A stretch of DNA of 64,000 bases from Mycolicibacter hiberniae (GTDB lineage: Bacteria; Actinomycetota; Actinomycetes; Mycobacteriales; Mycobacteriaceae). Under the pieces are notes generated by a model, which was not told the DNA's origin, searched no databases, and was given only the letters and a program-made list of their open reading frames with translations. The stretch covers positions 1-64,000 of the forward strand of contig NZ_AP022609.1 of assembly GCF_010729485.1 (NCBI RefSeq), given 5' to 3'. Within the stretch, counting starts at the first letter, position 1. Each line of letters begins with the position of its first letter. Shown here piece by piece: positions 26,678 to 35,572 of this stretch. Position numbers and translations under genes: made by a program.

Positions 26678-27424
26678 TCAGAGGTGGGCGGCCGCATACT
26701 CGGCGCCCTGCTCAGTCATGCCGTTGACGCCGTACGACGCATGTGCGAAGGGCGGCCCGCCGGCGGGAGCGCCGTTGCAGATGGTGTCGCCGTCGGCGCA
26801 CAGTTCCAAGGCCTTGGACGCATACTGTGGACCGATCCGCACTGGTGGCGCGCCGTTGGGCGCAAGGAACTCCGCCGAAGGCTTGCCGAACAAGACGACC
26901 GCCGCAACGTGGTTGGCCACTGACGGCGGCATCGGCTGGGGGAGGTAGGCGAGGTAGGCGGCGGGGACTTCTTTGGGAACCTCGGCCGACGTGGTGTAGC
27001 CGGCCAGCGCCGCACCTTGTGAGAAGCCGCCCAGCACGATGCGGGTGTTGGGGCAGTTCGCGGCGGTGTTCTCGATATGGGTGCCGGCGTCTCGGATACC
27101 GTCGACCACGGTGCGGGCGAAGTCGACACCGCCGCCGAAATCATTGCTGGCGGCGTAATTGACCGGATACACCTCGAAGGAGCGCTCACCCACCTTGGCC
27201 CGCAGCGCATCGACGAAGGATTGACCGATGCCGCCGACGCCGGGTGGCTCGCCGGTGCCGCGCGCGAACACCACCTCCACGTCGGGGCAGGGTTGCGCCG
27301 AGACGGATGGGACGCCGGGGGCCACCAGTGCGGCACCGCCCAGCACCATCGCTGCGCCCAGATACCGAGCGATGCGCCGTGTTGTCGTTGTGACCAGTGC
27401 AGTGATGTCCATCGTGACCTTCAT
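26678..27424 (-). CDS. Secreted cutinase-family serine esterase
   Basis: A 248-residue exported alpha/beta hydrolase. The N-terminal signal peptide (about residues 1-43) ends near VSAQP. The mature start CPDVEVVFARGTGEPPG is a cutinase hallmark. The nucleophile Ser lies in GGFSQGAALAG, the Asp in CADGDTIC and the His in AHASYG. Mycobacterial cutinase-like proteins hydrolyse lipid esters and phospholipids outside the cell. M. tuberculosis has galE3 at this position, so the gene appears to be a local replacement or insertion. Confidence 0.9.
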   Translation of the reverse strand: MKVTMDITALVTTTTRRIARYLGAAMVLGGAALVAPGVPSVSAQPCPDVEVVFARGTGEPPGVGGIGQSFVDALRAKVGERSFEVYPVNYAASNDFGGGVDFARTVVDGIRDAGTHIENTAANCPNTRIVLGGFSQGAALAGYTTSAEVPKEVPAAYLAYLPQPMPPSVANHVAAVVLFGKPSAEFLAPNGAPPVRIGPQYASKALELCADGDTICNGAPAGGPPFAHASYGVNGMTEQGAEYAAAHL

Positions 27425-27530
27425 CCGTATTGTTTGCCCGCGCTCACGAGCAGAAAGTTTCGGCTACCCGTCGTCGGAGTTCGATAAACGCCTCGGTGCA
27501 CCGGTGCTCGTGCTGGCCGCGCGAAGGCAC

Positions 27531-29003
27531 TCAGTCGCCGCTCGAGCTGCCCTGCACCACGTCGCCGTCTTCGGCTGCATCGTCGCTGCCCCGATAGATC
27601 TTTGGTCCACCCGTGGGTGCGGCGGTGGGAGAGTTCGCTGATCGGAAGATGCGCGGTGCGCCGGGCTCGCCGGGCTTGTGGCGGTCGTGGGCGGGCACCG
27701 TCAGGCGTCCGACGACGATTGCCACCGCCAGGCCGCACAGGGCAAGCCCGCACAGCACCACGTCGAAGGTGCTGGTGATCTGCTGCGCGAGTCCGTTGCC
27801 GTACACCGGGTTCGCCGCCGCTGCGACGCGCTGGGCCTCGGTGAGCCGTGGAGCCAGACCGACGCCCACCACCACGCGCGCCACCGTGAAGCCGACGAGG
27901 ACGGCACTCACCGACCAGACGGCGGGCGCCGGCAGGGATCGACTGCCCAGGTTGAGCCGCAGCCAGATCGCCAGGGCCGCGCTCACCACGTCGAACGCGC
28001 CCATCGCAACGCTGTCGTAGGGCGAACGCGGCAGGTCCAGGCCGGCAGCGACGCTCAGGTCGACGATGCGCATGAGGGCCGACCCGCAACTCCAGACCGC
28101 GATGAGCAGCAGCGTGTTGCGGGTCGCCGCCAGCCACGTCGTCGGCGACGCGTCGCGTGCCGCGGCTACCGCGAGCAATGCCCCGGCCGCCACCCACACC
28201 AGATAGCCCTCGAAACCGACCCCCGCCGTGGAGGTGTTCTGGGCGATGCCGTGAAAGCCGTCGATGTCGCGGCCCACCGGCAGCACCCACACCAGGAGTG
28301 CGGAAACCACAGTGGCTGCGCCGAGAAGGACAACGCTGAGTTGGGATGCCTTGTCGCGCAGTAGCACCCACCGCGAGGCGAAGAGCACCGTGACCCATGC
28401 CACCGCCCCGTACACCAGGGCGGTCGCGATGATCGCCACCTGCTCGCGGCCGAAGCCGTCGGCGGACTGTGCGTCGGGCAGGGCGAACCTCACCCGCCAA
28501 TAGAGGTTGAACAGCGTGCTCAGGGTGGCACCGGCGATCGATGCGTACCCCAGGGCCCGGACTGTGCGCCGCCACAGCCGCACCGGTCCGGCAAGTACCG
28601 GTTGTGCGGCGAGCAACGCCCCTGCGGTGCCCAGCAAGGCGCCCGGGCCCACCCCGCCCGGCGGGCGCGGGCTTCCCCCGTAGCGCACCGTCTGCAGCAC
28701 GTCGGCGGCTACCACACCGAGCACCAACAGCAGATACGGCGTGGCCAGCAGCAGTCGCAGCGCCGCGGTGGCGGCCGGATCGGCGGGCTCACGCGTGATC
28801 GCCCAGGGCCCGGCGTAGGTGGCGGCGATCGCCGCGACTGCGAGCACCGTGGCGACGGCCAGCGCAACCGCCAACCACGCCGTGGTGTCCGGGATTCCGA
28901 CGCCGAGGTACACGCTCCACGGCAGGGCCGAGGCCGTGATCAGCAGTGCTGCGGCCGTCGCATCGCGGCCGAAATTCCAGGCCCTGGTCGACTCGGCGAT
29001 CAC
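27531..29003 (-). CDS. Polytopic membrane protein (Rv0537c-like)
   Basis: A 490-residue protein with about twelve hydrophobic segments from residue 15 to about 440 and a hydrophilic, proline- and aspartate-rich cytoplasmic-type tail ending VVQGSSSGD. I do not recognise a catalytic motif. By position between menA/MTAP and the Rv0538-like gene it matches Rv0537c, an uncharacterised membrane protein. It is divergent from the Ser/Gly-rich protein at 29,122, suggesting shared promoters and possibly a shared envelope role. Confidence 0.82.
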   Translation of the reverse strand: MIAESTRAWNFGRDATAAALLITASALPWSVYLGVGIPDTTAWLAVALAVATVLAVAAIAATYAGPWAITREPADPAATAALRLLLATPYLLLVLGVVAADVLQTVRYGGSPRPPGGVGPGALLGTAGALLAAQPVLAGPVRLWRRTVRALGYASIAGATLSTLFNLYWRVRFALPDAQSADGFGREQVAIIATALVYGAVAWVTVLFASRWVLLRDKASQLSVVLLGAATVVSALLVWVLPVGRDIDGFHGIAQNTSTAGVGFEGYLVWVAAGALLAVAAARDASPTTWLAATRNTLLLIAVWSCGSALMRIVDLSVAAGLDLPRSPYDSVAMGAFDVVSAALAIWLRLNLGSRSLPAPAVWSVSAVLVGFTVARVVVGVGLAPRLTEAQRVAAAANPVYGNGLAQQITSTFDVVLCGLALCGLAVAIVVGRLTVPAHDRHKPGEPGAPRIFRSANSPTAAPTGGPKIYRGSDDAAEDGDVVQGSSSGD

Positions 29004-29121
29004 CTGCTCACCATAGCCGCGAGCGGCACCTACGCCGTGGACCTGCGACGATCAGGCCGTTCGGCTCTCGGTCAGGCGCGGCTAGACTGGCTAATCGAGT
29101 GGCCGCGGAAGGAGACGCGTA

Positions 29122-30774
29122 ATGGACGTCGCGCTCGGGGTGTCGATCACCGGCGCGCTCGCCCGGCTGGCGCTCGTCGAGTCGGACGGCTACGGCGATG
29201 CCGTCCTCGACGAGTCGATGCTCGACCTGACGCGCAATCCAGTCGAAACGCTGACCGACACCGTGCTCGGTACGCACCGCATGCTGGCCCACGAGGGCCA
29301 CCGGTTGGCGGCGACGCGACTGTGCTGGTCGGACGCGGAATTGCTCGCCCAGCTCCGCCGGGCCCTGGAGGAGGCGGGGGTCGAGAACGTCGCCGAGCTG
29401 GCCCAGGCGCGTTCGGCCGTGGCGCTGGCGCGCAACGCCACCGACGAGGACGGTCAGACCACGTGGTTGCCCGCCGGACCGGCCGGCGACGCGACCATGA
29501 CCGCACCGGCGGTGACGCAGGCCAGCGCCGTGGAGGCAGCGTCCACGGAGCTGGCGCCAGCGGTGGCCGAAGGCCAGCCGGAGCAGCAGCTGGCGTATTC
29601 GATGACCGACGACGACGGTGAGTTGCTGCCGGTGGAGTACGCCGAGAACGACTACGAAGGCTACGAGGCCGACTACGGGGGAGTTGACCCCGCTGAAGCC
29701 GACGAACAGGCTCCACTGCCGCCGGTGGGGCGTGCACTTCTGGTGGGCAGCTCGGTCGGGGGAATTCTGGTGGCCGGATGCGCGGCACTGGCGGTGGCGG
29801 TGACCATCGGCATCCGCCCGACCGCCGCGTCCACAACGTCGCAGCCCCCGGTGGTGCCGCCGCCCCAGTCCCAGCCGGTGCCGGGCAACTTCATGCCCGT
29901 GCTGCCGGTACCCAAGCCGGTGCCCACGTCCGTTCCGCAGGTTCCGCCGCTGAACTCCATTGTGGCGCCCGTGAATCCAGCTCCGGCCGTGGTTGTTCCG
30001 CCGGCGGTGCCGGCATCCCCGGCGCCTCCTGCGGTGATCCCGTTCCCGATTCCGATCCCGATCATCACCGGACCCGTCGGGGGCGGCGGCGGTTGGCTGC
30101 CCGGCTCGGGTAACGGTGGGGGAGGTGTCGGGCCAGGTCGCGACCACGGCGAAGGTGGTCACTCCGGCGGCGATGCCGGCTCGGGCGGCAATACGGGAGG
30201 CAACGGCCCAGGCGGCAACCCGGGCGAATCCGGCAGCGGTTCAGGCGGTTCCGGCGACAGTGGTTCCGGCGGCAACACCGGCGGGTCCGGCGGCAACACC
30301 GGGGGTTCTGAAGGCAGCGGTTCCGGGGGTGGCGACGGGGGCGGCGACGCGGGCGGATCCGGTTCCGGTGGACAGGGCGGAGACACGAGCGGTTCCAGCG
30401 GTTCGGGTTCGGGGACTTCCGGGTCGAACGGTTCCGGTTCGGGGACTTCCGGCTCCGGCGGTTCGGGTTCGGGAACATCCGGGTCGGACGGCACAGGCGG
30501 CTCCGGCGCTACGTCGGGGGGCCCCTCGGGTGAATCAGGTGGCTCCGGCGGTACTTCCGCCGGTTCCGGCGGCACCGCCGGCGATTCCGGCGGCGGCGGA
30601 TCGAGCTCCGCGGGCTCAGGCGGCGACGCCGGGGCATCGTCGGGCAGTAGCGGCTCCAGCGGCGACTCCGGCGGCTCGAGTAGCGGCTCGAGCGGCGCCT
30701 CCGGCGGCTCGAGCGGTGGTTCCAGCGGCGGCTCCAGCGGCTCGAGCGGTGGCTCGAGTAGTGGGGCGGACTGA
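29122..30774 (+). CDS. Membrane-anchored protein with Pro-rich linker and long Ser/Gly-rich tail (Rv0538-like)
   Basis: A 550-residue protein in three parts. Residues 1-110 form a globular domain (DVALGVSITGALARLALVE) of the kind seen in Rv0538 and other mycobacterial envelope proteins. An acidic linker and one transmembrane helix at about 203-230 follow. Outside lies a Pro-rich stretch (about 236-315) and then some 230 residues almost entirely Gly, Ser, Thr and Asp in GSGG/SGGS repeats. The RBS GGAGA lies 8 bp before ATG. The tail is probably disordered and may cross or decorate the cell wall. Rv0538 of M. tuberculosis is Pro/Thr-rich, so the tail has diverged. Confidence 0.8.
   Translation: MDVALGVSITGALARLALVESDGYGDAVLDESMLDLTRNPVETLTDTVLGTHRMLAHEGHRLAATRLCWSDAELLAQLRRALEEAGVENVAELAQARSAVALARNATDEDGQTTWLPAGPAGDATMTAPAVTQASAVEAASTELAPAVAEGQPEQQLAYSMTDDDGELLPVEYAENDYEGYEADYGGVDPAEADEQAPLPPVGRALLVGSSVGGILVAGCAALAVAVTIGIRPTAASTTSQPPVVPPPQSQPVPGNFMPVLPVPKPVPTSVPQVPPLNSIVAPVNPAPAVVVPPAVPASPAPPAVIPFPIPIPIITGPVGGGGGWLPGSGNGGGGVGPGRDHGEGGHSGGDAGSGGNTGGNGPGGNPGESGSGSGGSGDSGSGGNTGGSGGNTGGSEGSGSGGGDGGGDAGGSGSGGQGGDTSGSSGSGSGTSGSNGSGSGTSGSGGSGSGTSGSDGTGGSGATSGGPSGESGGSGGTSAGSGGTAGDSGGGGSSSAGSGGDAGASSGSSGSSGDSGGSSSGSSGASGGSSGGSSGGSSGSSGGSSSGAD
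30091..30771 (+). repeat. Low-complexity Gly/Ser-coding repeat tract
   Basis: About 680 bp of GGC/TCC/GGT/AGC codon repeats encoding the Ser/Gly-rich tail of the Rv0538-like protein. Units such as GGTTCGGGTTCGGG recur imperfectly. The tract is prone to slippage and its length may vary between strains. Confidence 0.7.
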
Positions 30775-30832
30775 ACTTCTCACCCGGTGACCGCGCAGGG
30801 CCGGCTCGCTGGCGGCGATTCGGGCTCGCGGT

Positions 30833-31921
30833 CTAGCCTGACGCTTTCCGGCCGGCAGAGAACTGGTGCGCCAGTGCTTTTCGATCCAGTTTGCCGATCC
30901 CGTGCCGGGGGAGCGAGGCGACGAGATGCAGCTCGCGGGGCGCGGCCGTAGTGTCCAGAGACTTCGCGACATGGGCGCGCAGCTCTTCCAGGGTCGGCGG
31001 TGCCGCACCGGGCGCCGGCACGACCGCGGCGACCACGCGCTGCCCCAGTCGATCGTCGTCGATCCCGAACACCGCGCACTCGGCCACCGCGGGATGGGTC
31101 GACAACGCCGACTCCACCGGACCGGGAAGCACCGTCAGGCCGCCGGTGCTGATGGCGTCATCGGCTCGGCCGAGCACCGTCAGACGGCCCGAGGAATCAA
31201 GGGCGCCAACGTCATCGGTGACAAACCATCCTGGCTGCGCGAACGGGTCCGGCTCAACCGGATTGCGATAACCGCGGGCCAGGGTGGGACCGCCGATCGT
31301 GATACGGCCCTCGCTGCCGATGCGCACCCGGACGCCCGACAGCGGAATCCCGTCATAGACGCAACCGCCGGCGGTTTCGCTCATGCCGTAGGTGCGCACC
31401 ACCCGCACTCCTGCGGTTGCTGCGGCGTCCAGTACCGGTTGCGGTGCCGGGCCTCCGCCCAGCAGCACCGCGTCCAGCTCCGCCAGTGCGGCCGCGGAAG
31501 CCGGGACTGTCAGCGCCTTGGCCAGTTGGGTGGCGACCAGTGAGGTGTAGCGCCGGCCAGATCCGAGTGCCGACACCGCTGCGGGTAACTGCGCGACGTC
31601 GAAACCTGTTGTCACATCGAGCTCTACGGGGTCCATACCCGAAGCAACGCTGCGCACCAGCACCTGGATGCCGGCGATATGGTGGGCCGGCAGGGCCAGC
31701 AGCCAGCGGCCTGGTCCGCCCAGTCGCTCGTGCGTGGCAGTGGCGCTGGCCATCAGAGACGCCGCTGTCAGCAGGGCGCCCTTGGGCGTCCCGGTGGTTC
31801 CCGAGGTGGTCACCACCAGCGCGAGGTCGTCGCTGATGGGTTCACCCACCCGCAATGCGGTCAGGGTCGATGGATCGGTGTCCGGGCCTACCGGCGTGAA
31901 TGCGTCGTTTCGCCCATCCAA
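30833..31921 (-). CDS. menE: o-Succinylbenzoate-CoA ligase MenE
   Basis: An acyl-adenylate-forming enzyme making o-succinylbenzoyl-CoA in menaquinone synthesis. The 362-residue form has the ATP motif VVTTSGTTGTPKGALLT near residues 37-53, RTYGMSETAGG near 180, GWFVTDDVG near 236 and the C-terminal lysine in HGIGKLDRKAL. The TTG at 31,921 gives the same length as M. tuberculosis MenE. The open frame continues upstream with MenE-like sequence (ALLRALAIPPGG) but without ATG, GTG or TTG, and an ATA at about 31,994 follows a GGAGG. The real N-terminus is therefore unclear. Directly downstream of the DUF3349 gene. Confidence 0.9.
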   Translation of the reverse strand: MDGRNDAFTPVGPDTDPSTLTALRVGEPISDDLALVVTTSGTTGTPKGALLTAASLMASATATHERLGGPGRWLLALPAHHIAGIQVLVRSVASGMDPVELDVTTGFDVAQLPAAVSALGSGRRYTSLVATQLAKALTVPASAAALAELDAVLLGGGPAPQPVLDAAATAGVRVVRTYGMSETAGGCVYDGIPLSGVRVRIGSEGRITIGGPTLARGYRNPVEPDPFAQPGWFVTDDVGALDSSGRLTVLGRADDAISTGGLTVLPGPVESALSTHPAVAECAVFGIDDDRLGQRVVAAVVPAPGAAPPTLEELRAHVAKSLDTTAAPRELHLVASLPRHGIGKLDRKALAHQFSAGRKASG

Positions 31922-31992
31922 AACCTCCTGCAGGGCGGGCAGGAGCGCGGCAACGGCACCGCCGGGCGGAATCGCCAGCGCACGCAGGAGTG

Positions 31993-32295
31993 CTATGGGT
32001 TGCCTCCGTTGGTGGGGGCGTCATCGAGCAGCCAGCCCTTTGCCGCCAGCCGCTCACGTACCCGTTCGACATCCTCAGTGGCGGGCAGTTCGTTGGTCAG
32101 ACGGGCGATCAGCACGCCGATGTCGATGCGGTCGAACTCCCCGCGGCCGATCAGTTCGCGGGCGACGTCTTTGACTTCGTCGTTGGTCAGCCGCCGCGAC
32201 AGCAGTGCCAGTAGCGGAACGTAGTCATTCTGCGGCACGCCGTCGGGATACCCGGCGCGCAGCCAGGCGACGATCGAGGTGAGAAACTTGTTCAT
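31993..32295 (-). CDS. DUF3349 protein (Rv0543c-like)
   Basis: A 100-residue, mostly helical, soluble protein opening with MNKFLTSIVAWLRAGYPDGVP. DUF3349 proteins are small actinobacterial helical-bundle proteins of unknown function. The position between menE and pitA matches Rv0543c. Its stop TAG overlaps the extended MenE reading frame, suggesting coupling of the two genes. Confidence 0.85.
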   Translation of the reverse strand: MNKFLTSIVAWLRAGYPDGVPQNDYVPLLALLSRRLTNDEVKDVARELIGRGEFDRIDIGVLIARLTNELPATEDVERVRERLAAKGWLLDDAPTNGGNP

Positions 32296-32352
32296 ACCGC
32301 GTCAACTTCCCGCACCGACACCGCCAGGAACATGTCGGCTGCCATAGTACGT

Positions 32353-32652
32353 CTAGTCAAAGCCAAACACCTCGTCCCACGTGCCCCAGTCTTCCCACTG
32401 CCAGCCGATCCGATGCTCGATGAAGTCGCGGGCGATGAACAGCACCCCGACCGCCACGGCGGCGATTAACACCGCGAAGACCGTCCACCGCAGCAGGATC
32501 AGCTCTCGGCGGTAATGCGTCGCTGTGTCGGCTGCGTCACCCAGTCGGACGCCGACGGCGAACAACGCCGGCAGTGCGGTGCCGACCAGCAGGCCGAAGA
32601 TCAGGATCTTCGCTGTCGCAACGTAGTCGAACCAGCTGCTCAAGGTGGTCAC
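32353..32652 (-). CDS. Small membrane protein coupled to PitA (copy 2)
   Basis: A 99-residue protein with two hydrophobic helices (about residues 14-33 and 54-75) and the conserved endings GVLFIARDFIEHRIGW and WEDWGTWDEVFGFD. The GTG start overlaps the stop of the pitA-type gene in front of it, so both are made together. It is a clear paralogue of the 97-residue protein at 33,898 (both share KILIFGLLVG or KILVFGLLVG and PALFAVGVR). It corresponds by position to Rv0544c. It may be an accessory subunit of the phosphate transporter. Confidence 0.8.
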   Translation of the reverse strand: MTTLSSWFDYVATAKILIFGLLVGTALPALFAVGVRLGDAADTATHYRRELILLRWTVFAVLIAAVAVGVLFIARDFIEHRIGWQWEDWGTWDEVFGFD

Positions 32653-33854
32653 GCGCCGACCTCCTCGGTGCCTACCTTGTCCGCAACGCTGGGTGCATCC
32701 GGTTGGGGCGCAATGACTTCGAGACCATCCGTCATATGGGCGCCCCAGTCGGCGGTGACGTTGGTGTGGTCGACCGGGACTTTGCGCGACTGCAGCCAGA
32801 TGAGTGCGGAGGCTCCCACCAGCAGTACCGCCCCGGTGATGGTGCCGGGGTAGCCGCCGATGCGGTGGATCATCTGGTAAGTGCCTGCCCCGATGGCGCC
32901 GGCCAGCGGCAGCGTGATCAACCAGGCGGTCGCCATCCGGCGGGCGACTCCCCAACGCACGGTGGCGCCGGGCCTTCCCAGACCCGATCCCAACACCGAA
33001 CCCGTCACTACCTGCGTGGTCGACAGTGAGTAGCCGAAGTGACTGGACAGCAAAATGATGGCCGCCGAGGACGACTCGGCAGCCATCCCCTGGGGGGATT
33101 CGATCTCGACGAGTCCCTTGCCCAAGGTGCGGATAACCCGCCACCCGCCGAAATAGGTGCCGGCGGCCATCGCCACCGCACACGACACGATCACCCACAG
33201 CGGCGGTGTGACATCGGTCTTGTGGGCGGCCCCGTAGGAGATCAAGGCGAGGAAGATCATGCCCATGGTCTTTTGGGCGTCGTTGGTGCCGTGCGCCAGC
33301 GACATCAGGGCCGCGGAGACCACTTGGCCGCGCCGGAAGTCCCGCAGGGTGCGTTTTCGCGAGACGCCCCGGCTCAACCGGTACACCAGCCAGGTGCCGA
33401 CGGTGGCGATCAAGGTTGCGGCCAGCACGGCGATCACCGTGGGCACCAGCACCTTCGAGACCACCCCGGGCCAGCGCACCCCGGCCGTGCCGGCGGCGGC
33501 CAGCATGGCGCCCACGACGCCGCCGATCAAGGCGTGCGACGAGCTGGACGGGATGCCGAAAAGCCAGGTGGTCAGGTTCCACACGATGCCGCCGACGAGT
33601 CCGGCGAACATCACCTCCAGCGTCACCAGATTGGTGACCACGAGGTCTTTGGCCACCGTGGCCGCCACCTGGGTGGACATGAACGCGCCGACAAGATTAA
33701 GCGTCGCGCACAGCGTCACCGCCGTCTTGGGCTTGAGAGCACCGCTGGCGATCCCGGTGGCCACAGCGTTGCCGGTGTCGTGGAAGCCGTTGGTGAAGTC
33801 GAAAGCCAGGGCGGTGATCACAACCGTGATCAACAGGAACAGCTCCAAGGTCAC
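32649..33854 (-). CDS. PiT-family inorganic phosphate transporter (copy 2)
   Basis: A 401-residue low-affinity phosphate permease. It has the two PiT signatures, FDFTNGFHDTGNA near the N-terminus and SLAHGTNDAQKTMGM in the middle, and about ten transmembrane helices. The start is GTG at 33,854 (VTLELFLL). Nearly every segment aligns with the pitA copy at 34,188, so the two are tandem duplicates. It lies 43 bp downstream of the small gene of copy 1, probably on one transcript. Confidence 0.88.
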   Translation of the reverse strand: MTLELFLLITVVITALAFDFTNGFHDTGNAVATGIASGALKPKTAVTLCATLNLVGAFMSTQVAATVAKDLVVTNLVTLEVMFAGLVGGIVWNLTTWLFGIPSSSSHALIGGVVGAMLAAAGTAGVRWPGVVSKVLVPTVIAVLAATLIATVGTWLVYRLSRGVSRKRTLRDFRRGQVVSAALMSLAHGTNDAQKTMGMIFLALISYGAAHKTDVTPPLWVIVSCAVAMAAGTYFGGWRVIRTLGKGLVEIESPQGMAAESSSAAIILLSSHFGYSLSTTQVVTGSVLGSGLGRPGATVRWGVARRMATAWLITLPLAGAIGAGTYQMIHRIGGYPGTITGAVLLVGASALIWLQSRKVPVDHTNVTADWGAHMTDGLEVIAPQPDAPSVADKVGTEEVGA

Positions 33855-33897
33855 CGTGCGGATTTTTGCAGCAGAACCGGGACCTTGTCGAGCCGGG

Positions 33898-34191
33898 TCA
33901 GCCGTGCTTGGCGCCCAGCAGGTACCAACCCAGATGGTGGCCCAGGAAGTCGCGGGCGATGAACAGCACCCCGAGGATCGCCACGGCCAGCACAACCAGG
34001 AAGATCGTCCAGCTCAGAGCCACCAACAGCGACCGGCGCAGGCCGGGCGTCCCGGCGTCCACCGCGGAGGCGCTGGTGCCGGCCGCGTTCACCCGGACGC
34101 CGACGGCGAACAGCGCCGGCAGCAGTCCACCGACCAGCAGGCCGAAAACCAGGATCTTCAGCGTGGCGTCGAAGTTGAACCACTGGCTCAT
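33898..34191 (-). CDS. Small membrane protein coupled to PitA (copy 1)
   Basis: A 97-residue two-helix membrane protein (MSQWFNFDATLKILVFGL) whose ATG overlaps the pitA stop (ATGA). Paralogue of the protein at 32,353. Conservation of the pair arrangement after duplication suggests the small protein works with the transporter. Confidence 0.8.
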   Translation of the reverse strand: MSQWFNFDATLKILVFGLLVGGLLPALFAVGVRVNAAGTSASAVDAGTPGLRRSLLVALSWTIFLVVLAVAILGVLFIARDFLGHHLGWYLLGAKHG

Positions 34192-35465
34192 GAGCGGATG
34201 ACCTCGCGGGCCGGGGCGGGGGTATCGGGCACAGCCGCCAGCTTCGCCTCGTCGGTGCCGGCTTCGAGCGCCGCGCGCAGGGCGCGCTCGACTTCCTGAC
34301 CGGCTTCCTCGGGCCGCACGCCCGGGGCGTCCAGGCCGCCGGTCAGGGTGCCGTCCCATTCGGCGTTGACGTTGCTGTGGTCGATACGGGCGCGGCGCGA
34401 CCGCAGCCAGATCGCCAGCACCGCCGTGATCAGCAGGGTCACGCCGACGGCGATGCCGAAGTAGCCGCCGATGCCGTGCACCAGGCCGTACGCGCCGGAG
34501 CCGACGCCGCCGGCCATGGGCAGGGTCACCAGCCAGGCCGATGCCATCCGCCCGGCGACGCCCCAGCGGACCTGTGCGCCGGGCTTGCCGACGCCGCTGC
34601 CGAGCACCGAACCGGTGGCGACCTGGGTGGTGGACAGCGAGTAGCCGAAGTGGCTGGACAGCAGGATGACGGCGGCGGCCGACGACTCGGCCGCCATGCC
34701 CTGGGGAGACTTGATCTCGACCAGTCCCTTGCCCAGGGTGCGGATGATGCGCCAGCCGCCGGTGTAGGTGCCGGCGGCCATGGCCAGCGCGCAGCTGACG
34801 ATCACCCACAACGGGGGAAGGGTTTCGGACGTGCTGACGGCGCCGTAGGACATCAGGGCCAGGAAGATGACACCCATGGTCTTCTGCGCGTCGTTGGTGC
34901 CGTGCGCCAGGGACACCAACGCGGCCGAACCGATCTGGCCACGCCGGAACAACTTCTCGGACCGCTTCTCGTCCACGCCGCGGGTTGCGCGGTAGACCAG
35001 CCAGGTGCCGACGGAGGCGATCACCGTGGCGATCAGGGTGGCGACCACCGCCGGGACCAGCACCTTTGAGACCACGCCGCTCCAGATCACCCCGTGGCCG
35101 CCCACCGCGGCGATCATCGCGCCCACGATGCCGCCGATCAAGGCGTGCGACGAGCTCGACGGAATGCCGAGCAACCAGGTCAGCAGGTTCCACACGATGC
35201 CGCCGACCAGGCCGGCGAAAATGAGTTCCAGGCTCACCAGCTGGGCGTCGACCAGCCCCTTGGCGATCGTCGCCGCGACCGCGGTGGACAGGAACGCGCC
35301 GATCAGGTTCAGGCAGGCCGACAGGGTGACCGCTGCCTTGGGCTTGAGCGCACCGCTGGCAATCGACGTCGCCATCGCATTTCCGGTGTCATGGAAGCCG
35401 TTGGTGAAGTCGAAGGCCAAAGCCGTGACTACCACGATGATCAAAAGGAACAGATCAAGGCTCAC
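34188..35465 (-). CDS. pitA: PiT-family inorganic phosphate transporter PitA (copy 1)
   Basis: A 425-residue phosphate:proton symporter with FDFTNGFHDTGNA near residues 18-30, IPSSSSHALIGG near 100 and SLAHGTNDAQKTMG in the second repeat, giving the usual internal duplication of PiT proteins. The C-terminus extends about 60 residues beyond the last helix and is acidic and alanine-rich. By position it matches Rv0545c. Start GTG 35,465. The glyoxalase-like gene lies about 107 bp upstream. Confidence 0.9.
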   Translation of the reverse strand: MSLDLFLLIIVVVTALAFDFTNGFHDTGNAMATSIASGALKPKAAVTLSACLNLIGAFLSTAVAATIAKGLVDAQLVSLELIFAGLVGGIVWNLLTWLLGIPSSSSHALIGGIVGAMIAAVGGHGVIWSGVVSKVLVPAVVATLIATVIASVGTWLVYRATRGVDEKRSEKLFRRGQIGSAALVSLAHGTNDAQKTMGVIFLALMSYGAVSTSETLPPLWVIVSCALAMAAGTYTGGWRIIRTLGKGLVEIKSPQGMAAESSAAAVILLSSHFGYSLSTTQVATGSVLGSGVGKPGAQVRWGVAGRMASAWLVTLPMAGGVGSGAYGLVHGIGGYFGIAVGVTLLITAVLAIWLRSRRARIDHSNVNAEWDGTLTGGLDAPGVRPEEAGQEVERALRAALEAGTDEAKLAAVPDTPAPAREVIRS

Positions 35466-35572
35466 GGGAGCATCACGGCACTGATTCTGGTGCCTCGATG
35501 GGGCCGTTGTCTAACCATCGCCGGTGGGAAACGCCGGTGTATGTCGAGACGTTTCGAACTGTTTGCCGTTCG

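Noticed and set aside
30159..30575. Antisense Pro/Glu-rich frame in the Ser/Gly tract
   Set aside because: It is the complement of Gly/Ser codon repeats, not a gene.
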